NCBI RefSeq assembly: GCF_022024035.1 | Contig: NZ_CP091787.1 | Coordinates: forward strand, 2,822,001-2,886,000 | Length of the DNA: 64,000 bases | Direction: 5' to 3' | Source: Prevotella sp. E13-17 | GTDB lineage: Bacteria; Bacteroidota; Bacteroidia; Bacteroidales; Bacteroidaceae | In this document: positions 10,101-18,852 of the stretch, in pieces | How positions within the stretch are numbered: the first letter of the stretch is position 1 | Layout: the number at the start of each line of letters is the position of its first letter | Translations under genes and position numbers: made by a program | Notes under the pieces: model-generated | What the model was told of the DNA's origin: nothing | The model's input: the letters and a program-made list of their open reading frames with translations, nothing else | The model's database searches: none

Positions 10101-13100
10101 TCAGAATTAGAACGCATCAGCAGACGAAGCGATTTACCTGTATGGTAAACAAGAGGTTCAGCGAAATTCAGCGTAATAAAGTCAACTGGCTCAGAAGAAG
10201 AACCCAGCTTAGGCCAAGTCATTTCCTTGTCTGCAACAATCTGCGTGAGAGATTCTGTGTTATAAAGACCATCAGCAGGCTTTTCCTGCGCAGCGTCATC
10301 AGTCCACTCATACCACACGTTAAATGTTGATTTAGTCTCATCTGTTGTCTTGTAGCCCTTGATGGTGATCGACTTGATCTTTGCACCATCTGACAAGCCA
10401 TAAGAGCCAGACAGCACTGCAGAAGTGAACAGAGAAACAGACTCACTATTATAATAGCTGAGGTTCAATGGTACGCTCGTTGAGAATCCACCTGTTTCGG
10501 CAGTTGCCTCAGCCTTAGCCTCTTCTGCAACGAATGTCACATCAACAGGAGCAGTAGCAACCTTATAGTCGCCAGCCTTCACCTCTACATAGACGGGGAA
10601 GGTACCAACCTTAGATGTCATGAAACCTACAGAGAGTGCAGTGCCAGCATCGCTGAGCTTGTGAGTTGCGGGGATAGTCACCGTAGTGCCTGTGCCAGCA
10701 GCCACACCGTTCACATAGGCTGTCACGGTATAGCCCTCGGCAGGCTCATCGGCCAAGCCCAGGTTCAGCACATTGACGGTAGCCGTCTTGGTTATGTTCT
10801 GCATGGCTTCGGCAGGGATGTTGCTCGAAACGATGGTCAGGTCGTGAGCTACGGCAGCAGCCTGCTTCAGACCATAGATCTCATCAACATAAGAACGGCC
10901 ACTAATCTCGAAGGCTACATAATAGTCGCCAGCCTCAGCAAATGACACCTCAAAGGTCTGGAAGTCGGTGGTCAGAGGATTCTCTTCATCCTTACCGCTG
11001 ACACTGAACAATGGTGTGCGAGTATCGTTCTCTGGATCAAAGTTCACCAGTTCGTCGCGGGTTGCAGCGGCATAAACCACCACTTTACCCTCGTTCCAGC
11101 TGTCGCTATAGATCTTTGCATCAAACATCAGTTTATCGCCGGCAGTAGCCGTCAGCTTTGGAGTGATAAAGAGGTTGTTGGTGGAACTCGACGAATTGAT
11201 GGCATAGTTGCCCGTAGCCACATAAGTAGTGCTGACATTGCTCTGATAGACAGAACCGGCAGGCCACTGATTACTCTCTGCGCCGAAGTTGGCATAGAAC
11301 TTGGTAGGATCCAGTTTCACGCCGCTGATAGGCAGCGTGAAGGTCTTGTCGCCACTATAAGTGATGACCATATCGCCACTGTAAGAGCCGGCTGTCTCGG
11401 CAGAGAATGTGATGTCGAGCGCCTGCGATGCAGTAGCCAATCCACTATTCTCACCATTAAAGGCAGGCACCGTCATGGGGAACTGAGCTGTTGTGGTGAA
11501 GCCCTCGGGCAGCGAGATGCTGTTCACGGTCAGAGGTGCTGGTCCCCAGTTGAAGATAACGAAGTTCTGCGTATCGGCCGTATTGGTCTTGCCAAACGTG
11601 ATGGCTTGCGTACGGTCATTGGGCTCATACCACTTAGAAGTGGGAACACTGTTCAGGAAGTGGAAGATAGGTTCGTTGGTCACGGTGAGGTCGAAAGGCT
11701 CGCTCTCGAACTTCACGCCGCCACCGAAATCTATCACCACCTTGGTGCCCTCGTAGGTCGTGGTGTTCTCGACAACAGGCGTCCACGAGAACGAGAACGA
11801 CTTCGACGAAGTGGCGCTGGCTGTCAGAGCTACAGGTGTAGCCTCTGCCAGAACGGTCTCACCATATACGTACTTCACGGTGTAGGCACTGGCCATCTCA
11901 TCGGTCAGAGGAATCACATCCAGGCTGGGCTTCTGCAGTGCTGTTCCGCTCTTCACTGAAGCATCGGGCCAGCTGACGCTCTTGATATAGAGGTCGTGAG
12001 CCACATCCACCTTGGTCAGTCCGACCAGGTTGTCAATCTTAAACTCGCCATAGAGTGCGAAGGCCACATAGTAGTCGCCCTCGGCAGGGAAGGTCACCGA
12101 CTTGCTGACCCAGTCAGAAGAACCGATAGCCTCGGCACCTTCTTTCTCGGCTGCTGTGAAGTAAGCCACAGGCTCGCCCCAGTTCTTGCGGTCGGTAGAA
12201 ATATAAACCTTAGCATAGTAATTGTCACCACTGACGCCTTTCACACTGAACGACAACTTCTCGCCGGCTGCAGCGTGCAGCTTTGGCGTTATAAAACGAT
12301 TGTTTTCCGTAGCGTAACTGCTGCCAGTGCGACCCTTCAAGAAGATGTCATACTTGCCTTCTGAATAATTATAGTCAGTATTAATACCGCCCTCGGCAAC
12401 GACACCTGCGGGATATGTCACCGCCGATGACTTGCCCTCACCATTGAAATCGGCAAACCACGTATTACTGCTGATCACATTGGCAGAGAAAGGCAGCGTA
12501 TAGGTCTGCTCGGCTTTGTCCTTGTCAAGATAGGCAATGACCAGATTGCCGCCTAAATCACCAAAGGCTGTAGCTTCCTGCGTGATGCTCAGAAGCTGCT
12601 TGCCTCCCTTTTCTATAACAAGTCCACCTTCTGGAATCACCGGCATATTGGCACTGGTGAAGCCCGCAGGCAGAGTGATGCTCTTGATCATCAGCGGAGC
12701 CGTACCCGTATTGGCAATCTCATATTCCTTCGTGGTGCTCTCCTTGATGACGCCCCAGTTCTCTGCAGCATCGATGCTTGAGGTCGAGGTGGTGTTGGCT
12801 TTGCGGAAAACGAACTTTGGCTCGTAGGCTATCCAGTACGACTGAGTACGCTGAACAACCGTTCCGAACAGGTTCTCCTTCAGGTCCATATTAATATAGG
12901 TATAGGTGTTGGGCCAGATTGTAGGATCTACCTCGGCTGATACCTCAAAAGGATCAGACGTTTCACCAACAGCCAGGGCCTGGGGAACGGACACTGTGCT
13001 ATAGACAAAGCCCGTGCTACGGTTGAAGATAGAGACGCTGAAGTTCTCATCGCCCTCTTTCAAATCCACATCGCCCGTGTTCTCTACCGTCACGGTATAT

Positions 13101-13747
13101 TTCACGAGCACTTTGCCGTTGGCCTGCTGCTCCCAGTAGATGGTACCGTTGGTGGCAGAAGGAACGGCCGAAACAATCTTAATCTTGCTTTCGGGAACAA
13201 TCACGGCTTCGGTTGCCGAGAAATTATCCAGATAGACATACGAGCTGCGAATACCAATACGCTCGCCGGCATCGTCAACAGGAATAGTGAACTCGGTGAA
13301 AGCATTACTCGTCAGACTTGTTACATCTACAGCAATCTTGTCGCCACGCGTCAGATTGCCAGCACCATCTTCATTGATTTTATAGAATTCAAGAAGCGGT
13401 GTATAATAAGAAGCAGTCCCTTTTGCAGCAATCTTCACAGTACCCTTCACAACAGGCGTTACGAGCAAGTCGTAGGTGCTGTTACTTTTTTGGTTAGTAC
13501 TGCAACTCAAGGCACCGCTTCCATCCACGCCCGCTGACGACGAGTAGGAATAGCTGACATAGACTTCATCGTCAGTGTAGCTACTTGTGTAGGTACTGAC
13601 AATGTGCCGCCAGTTGGAAGCCACCTGGAAAGCATGATCGCTGGTTTCAATCTTCGTGTTGAAGTCAGCCAAATAAGCATCAGCCATGACGCCTTGGCCT
13701 GATAGCAATGCTACCAGCGTTAAAAGTAGAAATCGAATTCTGTTCAT
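7190..13747 (-). CDS. Very large exported multidomain repeat protein with T9SS-like C-terminus
   Basis: 2185 aa. A signal peptide (residues 1-22, cut after GVMA) is followed by choice-of-anchor/jelly-roll-like blocks that recur (FITPKL.A.AG.KL near 490 and 910), CARDB-like linkers beginning VAHDL, a carboxypeptidase-regulatory-like Ig domain (YSGTVKNGKGEALAGATVTL, ~1390), a carbohydrate-binding-like block (LVNGDFEGEY, ~1470), and three Ala-rich helical FIVAR-like repeats of 73 residues before the end. The tail, VYDLRGRKV then KKGAVYVINGKKVVLK, resembles the sorting tails of T9SS substrates in Prevotella. It should therefore be exported and attached to or released from the cell surface. The role is unknown; adhesion or glycan binding fits the domains. 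It has its own promoter at 13818-13848. Confidence 0.85.
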   Translation of the reverse strand: MNRIRFLLLTLVALLSGQGVMADAYLADFNTKIETSDHAFQVASNWRHIVSTYTSSYTDDEVYVSYSYSSSAGVDGSGALSCSTNQKSNSTYDLLVTPVVKGTVKIAAKGTASYYTPLLEFYKINEDGAGNLTRGDKIAVDVTSLTSNAFTEFTIPVDDAGERIGIRSSYVYLDNFSATEAVIVPESKIKIVSAVPSATNGTIYWEQQANGKVLVKYTVTVENTGDVDLKEGDENFSVSIFNRSTGFVYSTVSVPQALAVGETSDPFEVSAEVDPTIWPNTYTYINMDLKENLFGTVVQRTQSYWIAYEPKFVFRKANTTSTSSIDAAENWGVIKESTTKEYEIANTGTAPLMIKSITLPAGFTSANMPVIPEGGLVIEKGGKQLLSITQEATAFGDLGGNLVIAYLDKDKAEQTYTLPFSANVISSNTWFADFNGEGKSSAVTYPAGVVAEGGINTDYNYSEGKYDIFLKGRTGSSYATENNRFITPKLHAAAGEKLSFSVKGVSGDNYYAKVYISTDRKNWGEPVAYFTAAEKEGAEAIGSSDWVSKSVTFPAEGDYYVAFALYGEFKIDNLVGLTKVDVAHDLYIKSVSWPDASVKSGTALQKPSLDVIPLTDEMASAYTVKYVYGETVLAEATPVALTASATSSKSFSFSWTPVVENTTTYEGTKVVIDFGGGVKFESEPFDLTVTNEPIFHFLNSVPTSKWYEPNDRTQAITFGKTNTADTQNFVIFNWGPAPLTVNSISLPEGFTTTAQFPMTVPAFNGENSGLATASQALDITFSAETAGSYSGDMVITYSGDKTFTLPISGVKLDPTKFYANFGAESNQWPAGSVYQSNVSTTYVATGNYAINSSSSTNNLFITPKLTATAGDKLMFDAKIYSDSWNEGKVVVYAAATRDELVNFDPENDTRTPLFSVSGKDEENPLTTDFQTFEVSFAEAGDYYVAFEISGRSYVDEIYGLKQAAAVAHDLTIVSSNIPAEAMQNITKTATVNVLNLGLADEPAEGYTVTAYVNGVAAGTGTTVTIPATHKLSDAGTALSVGFMTSKVGTFPVYVEVKAGDYKVATAPVDVTFVAEEAKAEATAETGGFSTSVPLNLSYYNSESVSLFTSAVLSGSYGLSDGAKIKSITIKGYKTTDETKSTFNVWYEWTDDAAQEKPADGLYNTESLTQIVADKEMTWPKLGSSSEPVDFITLNFAEPLVYHTGKSLRLLMRSNSDQWKSASFEAGTSATNNLAYYHQNDTRTTFETNSWSSSALPVLHIALEVAPTTYSGTVKNGKGEALAGATVTLTSNDGAGVQYTGTADAEGAYSINVIQNGRTYDVEAEYDIYEKETVADVSFEEGSLTKDFVLKFDPSKQLVNGDFEGEYSVYATPKNDRAIYQPAGWNVAYENGESNDMTALNANCQAWNNFQNRPQPENGGANTYWTRFRWGNSENLTLSQTVKLLPGDYRLMADAFFNGAGGASATISAAGVSKNVAGNSTWSNYAVDFTLTEKSDVTISLNIKQTAANENVVGFDNVKLLFLLEASKEVLTNEIAKAEALKTATRTEGLTAFDGAIDAAKQLLTSDDAAAVDAAVEALKTAEQTFLVANLPLQEGTYYVYNPFSEKFLSRGSSHGTRAVADDYGVAVNVTVDMTNETYKLQSFDNGLYYGDDYWMYADCSGDRVRAYKLERTQNGFYLHNSSRDVADNRLYVYTKDDADKWAVAGNAIMGENISDEAQAEWQFLTKDEYNTLIAGREAAAIAAAKTAAGIANDAELVEGEANELTFAAGHGWTQTVVRPQDNQPATNDNGTEMWQATGSYTQTVEGLEKGLYKVTMQAFYRNGGAEECVARYESGYNTVQAYLDANGNKVQVKSWAADKGEGNDPNSMQQAKAKFDEGKYLVETFAYVGEDGVLNLTVNNPSFVGNGWFIINNVKYVKVIDKATADLNAAKDSLLTAINAAKALNADDYTEASANALSDGITAAETALNAAEATVASLTTAKTDLEAVVAALVTKAAAELAAAKQALSDEIAAAKALNADDYVEASAKALADGITAAETALNADDATVESLTTAKAALKAVVDALVTKAAAELAAAKQALAEEIAAAEELAKTDMGTEANQALATAITTAKAALDATDATVESLTAAKQALISAEDSFRTLITGIANIKAAVEAGKVYDLRGRKVTGALKKGAVYVINGKKVVLK
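7320..7965 (-). repeat. Tandem 219-bp (73-codon) repeats in the 2185-aa gene
   Basis: Three copies of an Ala-rich unit with the pattern AAKQAL..EIAAAKALNADDY..AS..AL..GITAAETALNA. The segment beginning AGCCTGCTTGGCAGCAGCCA at 7511 recurs at 7730, exactly 219 bp away, with few changes. The two right-hand copies are most alike, the third more diverged. Such repeats can change number by recombination. The protein product is predicted to form helical hairpins (FIVAR-like spacer). Confidence 0.8.
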
Positions 13748-13817
13748 ACGCGTAAAATTAAAGTTAGTATTTTATAAAACAGGTATATTTGTTACACATT
13801 GTTAGCGTATATCTATG

Positions 13818-13848
13818 CAAAATTATGAATTATAATCGAAATATACAA
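13818..13848 (-). promoter_or_regulatory. Promoter of the 2185-aa gene
   Basis: On the minus strand the -7 element TAATTTTG (13825-13818) fits the Bacteroidetes TAnnTTTG consensus, and TTG at 13848-13846 sits 20 nt upstream as the -33 element. The start codon is about 70 nt downstream. Confidence 0.6.
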
Positions 13849-14032
13849 ATAATTATTAAATTATTTTTAAAAGTATGAGTACGCCAATGACATTTTTGAA
13901 CACAAAAAAAAGTGAATAAGTCACGAAATCGCTGATGGAACCGATGTTTTTTTAACCAAAACAGTGAAAACCCGCCTACGGCCATGAGGCATTCTTTTGA
14001 TAGAAATCAATTAAAGTAGAAATCAGATAGAA

Positions 14033-14077
14033 AAAGGACAGGATTACCCCCTCCCTTGGGAGGGTCAGGGTGGAGTT
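14033..14077. repeat. Left copy of a 45-bp direct repeat flanking the phased array
   Basis: Matches 14378-14422 without gaps at 39 of 45 positions. The core is a short G/C-rich dyad, CCCTCCCTTGGGAGGG. It looks like a dispersed REP-like element of the kind seen in Bacteroidales intergenic regions. The two copies bracket the 22-nt array. Confidence 0.75.
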
Positions 14078-14105
14078 GTTCTTGGTCGGGATAGGAACGG
14101 TTTCG

Positions 14106-14391
14106 CACTGTCATAGTGCTGCTTTCGTCTTGTTATAGTTTCGCTTTTGCGTTGTAATAGCTTTACTTTTGATGTCCGTCCAGCCCCTAGATGTGGCGCA
14201 TCCAGCCCCTGGAACGGGTCGTTTTAGCCCCTGGATGCGGTTGTTCTAAGGGCTGGATGTAGAGCATCCAGGGGCTAGACCAGAAATGATAGCTTCGGTT
14301 TTAGACTTCAGAAACGCCTCTTCAAGACTTTAGAATACGTGCTTTTAGACTTTAAAACGACCCTCTCCAGACTCTGGAAAGGACAGAATTA
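14106..14391. repeat. 22-nt phased array of degenerate 13-bp dyads (array 1)
   Basis: Thirteen consecutive 22-nt windows carry a 13-mer element at a fixed offset. Elements starting at 14113, 14135, 14157 and 14289 are of one type (ATAG..6..TTT, for example ATAGCTTTACTTT). Those at 14179, 14201, 14223, 14245 and 14267 are dyads around CCC or GGG (TCCAGCCCCTGGA is perfect). Those at 14300, 14322, 14344 and 14366 are dyads around ACT (TCCAGACTCTGGA is perfect). The last group is shifted by 33 nt, 1.5 periods, so it keeps helical phase. No ORF with coding character crosses it. It forms the main content of the 758-nt gap between 13748 and 14505. The function is unknown. Confidence 0.8.
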
Positions 14392-14422
14392 CTCCCTCCC
14401 TCGGGAGGGCCGGGGTGGGGTT
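14378..14422. repeat. Right copy of the 45-bp direct repeat
   Basis: Partner of 14033-14077 (six mismatches in 45). It overlaps the last dyad of the phased array and precedes the terminator of the minus-strand operon. Confidence 0.75.
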
Positions 14423-14440
14423 CGGTTTTGTTCAATGAGC

Positions 14441-14483
14441 AAAAAAATGGGAGCAACGCCAACATAATAGCATTGCTCCCATA
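14441..14483 (-). terminator. Rho-independent terminator of the exported-protein operon
   Basis: Read on the minus strand, ATGGGAGCAA and its complement form a 10-bp stem around a 16-nt loop, followed directly by a run of seven T. It lies 23 nt after the stop of the 613-aa gene. Confidence 0.85.
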
Positions 14484-14505
14484 CTTGATTCTACCAGTCA
14501 GGGAA

Positions 14506-16347
14506 TCACTTGACAACGACCTTACGGCAACGGCCGTCGGCCTGTCGTTCAACGACGATGCCACGATGACCCTTGGCTGCATCCAGACGCTTACCATCGA
14601 GCGAGAAATACTGCGAAGCACCAACCGAGCCCGTTACCGTTGAATGGACAGCAAGCAGAGTGCTCAAAGAAACGCTGTTGGCATTGATGATATCCTCCTC
14701 CAGCACGTTATCGTCGGTCACACGGTCGGTGGCCTTTGTCAGCAGTGCTATCACGCTGAGGTTGGCAGGCACGAAATCAGTTGGCACCGTATAGCTGACC
14801 TGTTCATGATAGTGTCCTTCGGCATCGGGGGTGAGTTTCTGGCCCAATGGAGCCGTCAAGAAAGCCCGCAACACGTGGTCGTGCAGGTAGTTCTTGTTGG
14901 TGGTAGCACGATCCAGAAGCATGTCATAGCTCACCTGCGGACTCTTCACCCGATCCTCGGTGAGCAGCAGCGTGAGTGCCACATCACCGTAGATGGCACG
15001 TGCCTCCTCCAACAACTGTCCGTCTGCCTGGATAGTCAGCTGACGAGAGTTCTCATTATAGTCGGCCAACACACCCACCGTGGCAAACGACGGGAACTCC
15101 AGGTCTTGCATCACCACATCGCCAATGATGCCAGCCGACATCTCGACGGGGATAGCAGGCAGGTAGTCGTTGACGTCATAGGCTATATAAGCCTCGCCTG
15201 GGAAGTATGAGCGGTTGCTGGTGAAGGTGGGATAGGCATAGGCATAAAGTTCCTCCAGATAGCTGGCGCCATCGACTGCCAGTTCGTTGCCCTTGCGGAA
15301 CACATTGGCAACACAAACCTGTGGAGCTTGCTCCAGCATTTTGCCGACAGCCTTATCAAGGAAAGGCACATAGACCGAGTTCTGGTCGCTATAGATTTCC
15401 AGATAGGCCTGACTGCGATTGACGCGCTCGCGATAGATGGCAAACTGTGCCGTCAGGCTCTTCTCCTTATCGTTGGACAACGCCTCACCCTGCAAACTCT
15501 TGATAAAAGCCTTGATGGTGTGCATGCCTATAGCCAGATTCTCAGGCAGTGCCACCTCATACTGCCAAGAATAAGGCATCGCACTGGGTACATTTTCGTT
15601 AACGGTGGCCTCGACGACAGGCAGGTTGTCTATCTGATAACCCACCACAAAGGTGGTCAGCGTGTCGCGTCCCACATTTTCGAAGTTGGCCAACAGGTCG
15701 AATTTTTCGTTAGGCTGCTTGTATTTGAAGCCCGCATCAAAATACGTGATCTGCATGTCGTGAGCAGGCAAATTGCTCACATCGATAATCAGCTGCACAC
15801 AGAGACGACCGATGCCTGAGATGGGATAGAAGGCCTCGCCGCTACCAAAATTGCCATAGACCATGAAAGAATTTTCCAGATCTTGACCAAAACCGCAGAG
15901 AGCACCCTCACCAGCTTGGGCCATCTCACTACTCTCGTGGTAGTCGAAGCCAAACAGATACTGTACATTTTCCTGTATCGTGATGCCCTCGCCATTGAAG
16001 AAGACAGTGTTCCAGCCTTCATAGGTTTTCTGGTTCTGCGTGTAAAGTTCAACGACACCCGTTTCTCCTACCTTATTAAGAAACACGCGCGTGCGTCCAA
16101 CGCTCTGACTGACGGCAAAACGGATGCCCACAATCTTGCATCCCACATAGGGAGCAGTGGTCTTGGCCGACAACAGTGCACCAACAGGATAGACGCCTTC
16201 CTGACCAATATAGCCACCCTTTGTGGTGATGCTATCGGTCTGAGTATAGCCCAACACGCGCTGGTTGGGAGCCAAGCCCTGCGCCCACGCTACCGAGAAT
16301 GACAGCAACAGGGTTGAGAGCAGTGCAACAATGGTATTCTTTGTCAT
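14506..16347 (-). CDS. Exported Omp28-like protein with T9SS-like tail
   Basis: 613 aa. A signal peptide ends near LSFSVAWAQ (residue ~22). The first ~200 residues form a beta-rich domain (VGCKIVGIRFAVSQ, YLFGFDYHES) like the one seen in exported Bacteroidales adhesin-type proteins. It is followed by an Ig-like stretch starting PAHDMQITYFDAG. Residues ~310-560 match what I recall of the Omp28 region (SQAYLEIYSD, PTFTSNRSYFP, YNENSRQLTIQ). The tail, YFSLDGKRLDAAKGHRGIVVE then CRKVVVK, has the Gly-then-basic pattern of the neighbouring proteins. The start is ATG 16347, whose A is the last base of the upstream TGA, rather than GTG 16350. It is the last gene of a three-gene operon. Confidence 0.8.
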   Translation of the reverse strand: MTKNTIVALLSTLLLSFSVAWAQGLAPNQRVLGYTQTDSITTKGGYIGQEGVYPVGALLSAKTTAPYVGCKIVGIRFAVSQSVGRTRVFLNKVGETGVVELYTQNQKTYEGWNTVFFNGEGITIQENVQYLFGFDYHESSEMAQAGEGALCGFGQDLENSFMVYGNFGSGEAFYPISGIGRLCVQLIIDVSNLPAHDMQITYFDAGFKYKQPNEKFDLLANFENVGRDTLTTFVVGYQIDNLPVVEATVNENVPSAMPYSWQYEVALPENLAIGMHTIKAFIKSLQGEALSNDKEKSLTAQFAIYRERVNRSQAYLEIYSDQNSVYVPFLDKAVGKMLEQAPQVCVANVFRKGNELAVDGASYLEELYAYAYPTFTSNRSYFPGEAYIAYDVNDYLPAIPVEMSAGIIGDVVMQDLEFPSFATVGVLADYNENSRQLTIQADGQLLEEARAIYGDVALTLLLTEDRVKSPQVSYDMLLDRATTNKNYLHDHVLRAFLTAPLGQKLTPDAEGHYHEQVSYTVPTDFVPANLSVIALLTKATDRVTDDNVLEEDIINANSVSLSTLLAVHSTVTGSVGASQYFSLDGKRLDAAKGHRGIVVERQADGRCRKVVVK

Positions 16348-18776
16348 CACTTAACTACTTTTTTATGATTCATAATATACACGCCTTTAGTGGCATTCTT
16401 CACTTTCTGACCAGACAATGTGTAGATGTCGGTTGGCAGAGCAACGAGGTTGTAGGTGCGAGGTGTTGCGATGCCATCAACGATGTCCAACTGATACTGG
16501 GCCATCTCTGACTCGCCATTCTTATAAATGGCCTTGATGCCAACCACATGACTGCCGGGCTGGACAGCCTGAAGCACATAGCCTGGTGTCTCGGCAGAAC
16601 CGACCAACTGATTGTCGAGATAGATGTCGAAGCGCACCACATTGCCATAATCGATGACCTCGCCACCATCTTCCTTCCCTACCGTGAAGTCATCAACCTG
16701 GGCCAGGAAGGTGTCGTAAGACGTATAGTGCACAGCCAGACGCACGGTCTGACCAGCATAGTCGGCCAACGATGTGTTGTAGCGCGACCACTGACCTGCA
16801 CTGACAGGATCGGCAACACTCAGCACACGGAAGTCCTCGGGACGCGTGCTGCCATTGCTGATACAGAACTCCATGGTCTCGGGGTAGTTCATGTCGTAGC
16901 CTTTGGCGGTGATGGCGAAAGAATAGTCCTCGTGGATGTCGAACAAAGGCGAGATGAGCCACTTGTCATTCTTGCCACGCTGTGCCGAGAAGAAAATCAC
17001 GGTCTTGTCACCCGTGGGAGCCATGATGGCAGGATCATTGGGAGCCATCGCCGGACGGGTGTTCTTGGGATTGAACACCATAGGTGCGATAGCGGTAGGA
17101 TTGGTGGCTGTGCCAGAACCAGGGAAGGCCACAATATTGGTCATGCCGCCAAGAGCAATGGGATAGACGGGTTGCTTGTCGTTGTCGATGCTTATCCAAT
17201 CGCCAAAAGAGCCGGTGGCAAAGTCTTCGTATTCCTCGAAACTGTCGGAGAAGCTCAGCACCTGATTCCAACGCAACGTATAGGTGCCATTCTCGCCCTT
17301 TGTTGCAGTGATGTTATAGGGCAGGATGATATGGTCTGTCAGTTCCACTTGAACTTGCCTATCGGCAGAGACCTCGATGGTCTGCTGGTAATCGTTAAAG
17401 GCGCCTTCTGCCACATTGAGCAGGTAGGTGCCATTGGGCAGCGAGGCAACCACGGCCTTACCGTCGGCCACCACCAGTTCGTAGCTCTCGCTGGTGGCAG
17501 CGTTGACCAACTGCAACAGTTGTCCATCGACCGTCAGCTTGCTGTTGGCCGAAACCAGGAACTCCACCTTCGAGAAATCGGCAGCAGCAGCAATCTCGAC
17601 AGGAATGGTCACGAGCTCACTTTGTGCTGCTCTATAGACAGCCTTCACACCCAAAGTGTGAGAACCCGAGGGGATATTGTCGATGGTATAGGAATAGGCC
17701 TCAGTAGTGGCTATCTCCGTTTCGTCGAGGAAGATATGGAACACCTCGTTGGGGTTGGCGGGCGAACGCAACTGACGAGCAGCAGGAGGAAGTTGCGATT
17801 GTCCCACATAGACATTATCCACCATCAGCATGAAAGAGCCGTTGGCATTATAATGGCTGATGTAGCGAATAGCAAACTTCACCTGCTGACCGGCATAATC
17901 AGAGAGGTCGTAGGTGAAGGCTTTCCAACCAGTATAGTCAACCGACTCATAGTTGCCTTTGTCCAGACGGACGAAGTCTGACTGAACGGGGTTGTCGGTC
18001 TTGGTGGTGACATAGACCATGAAGCGCTCGGGGAAACGGTCGGCAGCCTTAGCCATGAACTCCAGGATATTGTCGGTGCCCACCGTGATGACCGGCGAGA
18101 TGAGCCAGTCGTCATTCTGATTGCCCGAGCTGGTGCGGGTGAAACCGACATACTGTTTTCCGTCATAAGGACGAAGTATGGGGTAGTCGTACCACCAGGT
18201 GGGTTCTACGGTCAGGGGATTGATGATCTGGGCATACTGCATCACGTTGCGGTTGGGATACATACCCAACAGGGCTGCGGCAGCCTCTTGGTCGCCATCG
18301 ATACCGGTCCAGTCACCAAACTGTGTGAGCCAGCCATCGTAACTTTCGAAATCGTCAAAGAATGCAGGTGCCTCTTTGTTCCACGACAGGGTCACACTAT
18401 TCTTGCCGGTAAAGACATCATGCTGTGTTGCGGTCTGGAGCGAGAACGGTGTGCGGGTCTTCTCGACCAGTTGCACCTCGACCGTGGCCTCTGCTGTCTC
18501 AACCAGAAATTCCTTTTCAGCCTTCTCGAAGCCGGCACGCTCGATGGTCACACGATGCTTTCCGGCAAACACCTTCAGTGTGCAACGGCCCTCGGCATTG
18601 AGCGTGAGAGGACCATAGTCGGCCTGATATTCGGTCTGCTCGAGTTTGACCGACTGTCCATTTAATAGGTCGCCTTCGACACTGCTAACCTGAATGGTGA
18701 GTGTTTTATCACGGTTCTGTGCCAACGCAGACACACAGAACAAACAAAAGAATAATAAAAGTTTGATATGTTTCAT
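16347..18776 (-). CDS. Exported cleaved-adhesin/choice-of-anchor J protein with T9SS-like tail
   Basis: 809 aa, starting at ATG 18776 (the frame is open 16 codons further, but only MKHIKLLLFFCLFCVSALAQ gives a signal peptide). A carboxypeptidase-regulatory-like domain (~25-105) is followed by two similar cleaved-adhesin modules, one around FFDDFESYDGW and one around FSDSFEEYEDF, each ending in a SPV/SPL...DNILEFMAK-like strand pattern, then Ig-like linkers. The tail, LSGQKVKNATKGVYIMNHKKVVK, resembles a T9SS sorting tail. The modules resemble the haemagglutinin/adhesin domains of gingipains, so host or matrix binding is plausible. TGATG overlap with the downstream gene. Confidence 0.82.
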   Translation of the reverse strand: MKHIKLLLFFCLFCVSALAQNRDKTLTIQVSSVEGDLLNGQSVKLEQTEYQADYGPLTLNAEGRCTLKVFAGKHRVTIERAGFEKAEKEFLVETAEATVEVQLVEKTRTPFSLQTATQHDVFTGKNSVTLSWNKEAPAFFDDFESYDGWLTQFGDWTGIDGDQEAAAALLGMYPNRNVMQYAQIINPLTVEPTWWYDYPILRPYDGKQYVGFTRTSSGNQNDDWLISPVITVGTDNILEFMAKAADRFPERFMVYVTTKTDNPVQSDFVRLDKGNYESVDYTGWKAFTYDLSDYAGQQVKFAIRYISHYNANGSFMLMVDNVYVGQSQLPPAARQLRSPANPNEVFHIFLDETEIATTEAYSYTIDNIPSGSHTLGVKAVYRAAQSELVTIPVEIAAAADFSKVEFLVSANSKLTVDGQLLQLVNAATSESYELVVADGKAVVASLPNGTYLLNVAEGAFNDYQQTIEVSADRQVQVELTDHIILPYNITATKGENGTYTLRWNQVLSFSDSFEEYEDFATGSFGDWISIDNDKQPVYPIALGGMTNIVAFPGSGTATNPTAIAPMVFNPKNTRPAMAPNDPAIMAPTGDKTVIFFSAQRGKNDKWLISPLFDIHEDYSFAITAKGYDMNYPETMEFCISNGSTRPEDFRVLSVADPVSAGQWSRYNTSLADYAGQTVRLAVHYTSYDTFLAQVDDFTVGKEDGGEVIDYGNVVRFDIYLDNQLVGSAETPGYVLQAVQPGSHVVGIKAIYKNGESEMAQYQLDIVDGIATPRTYNLVALPTDIYTLSGQKVKNATKGVYIMNHKKVVK

Positions 18777-18792
18777 AGCTTTGATAAAGAAA

Positions 18793-18838
18793 AAGGGTAA
18801 TGAGCGCACCAACAGTCGGTGCATGGCTCACTACCCTT
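18793..18838 (-). terminator. Interrupted long hairpin between operon genes
   Basis: AAGGGTA, TGAGC and CACC on one side pair with GGTG, GCTCA and TACCCTT on the other. On the minus strand the stem is followed by a T-rich run. It lies in the 76-nt gap after the 1123-aa gene and may end part of the transcripts or protect the upstream message. Confidence 0.6.
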
Positions 18839-18852
18839 AAATACTATTCAGT

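Noticed and set aside
14106..14391. CRISPR array
   Set aside because: Repeat period is only 22 nt, the repeated part is a degenerate dyad, spacers are 9 nt and not unique, and no cas gene is present.
16548..17981. 477-codon open frame on the plus strand
   Set aside because: Antisense to the 809-aa adhesin gene. His/Ile/Arg-rich composition without domain signatures is typical for a mirror frame.
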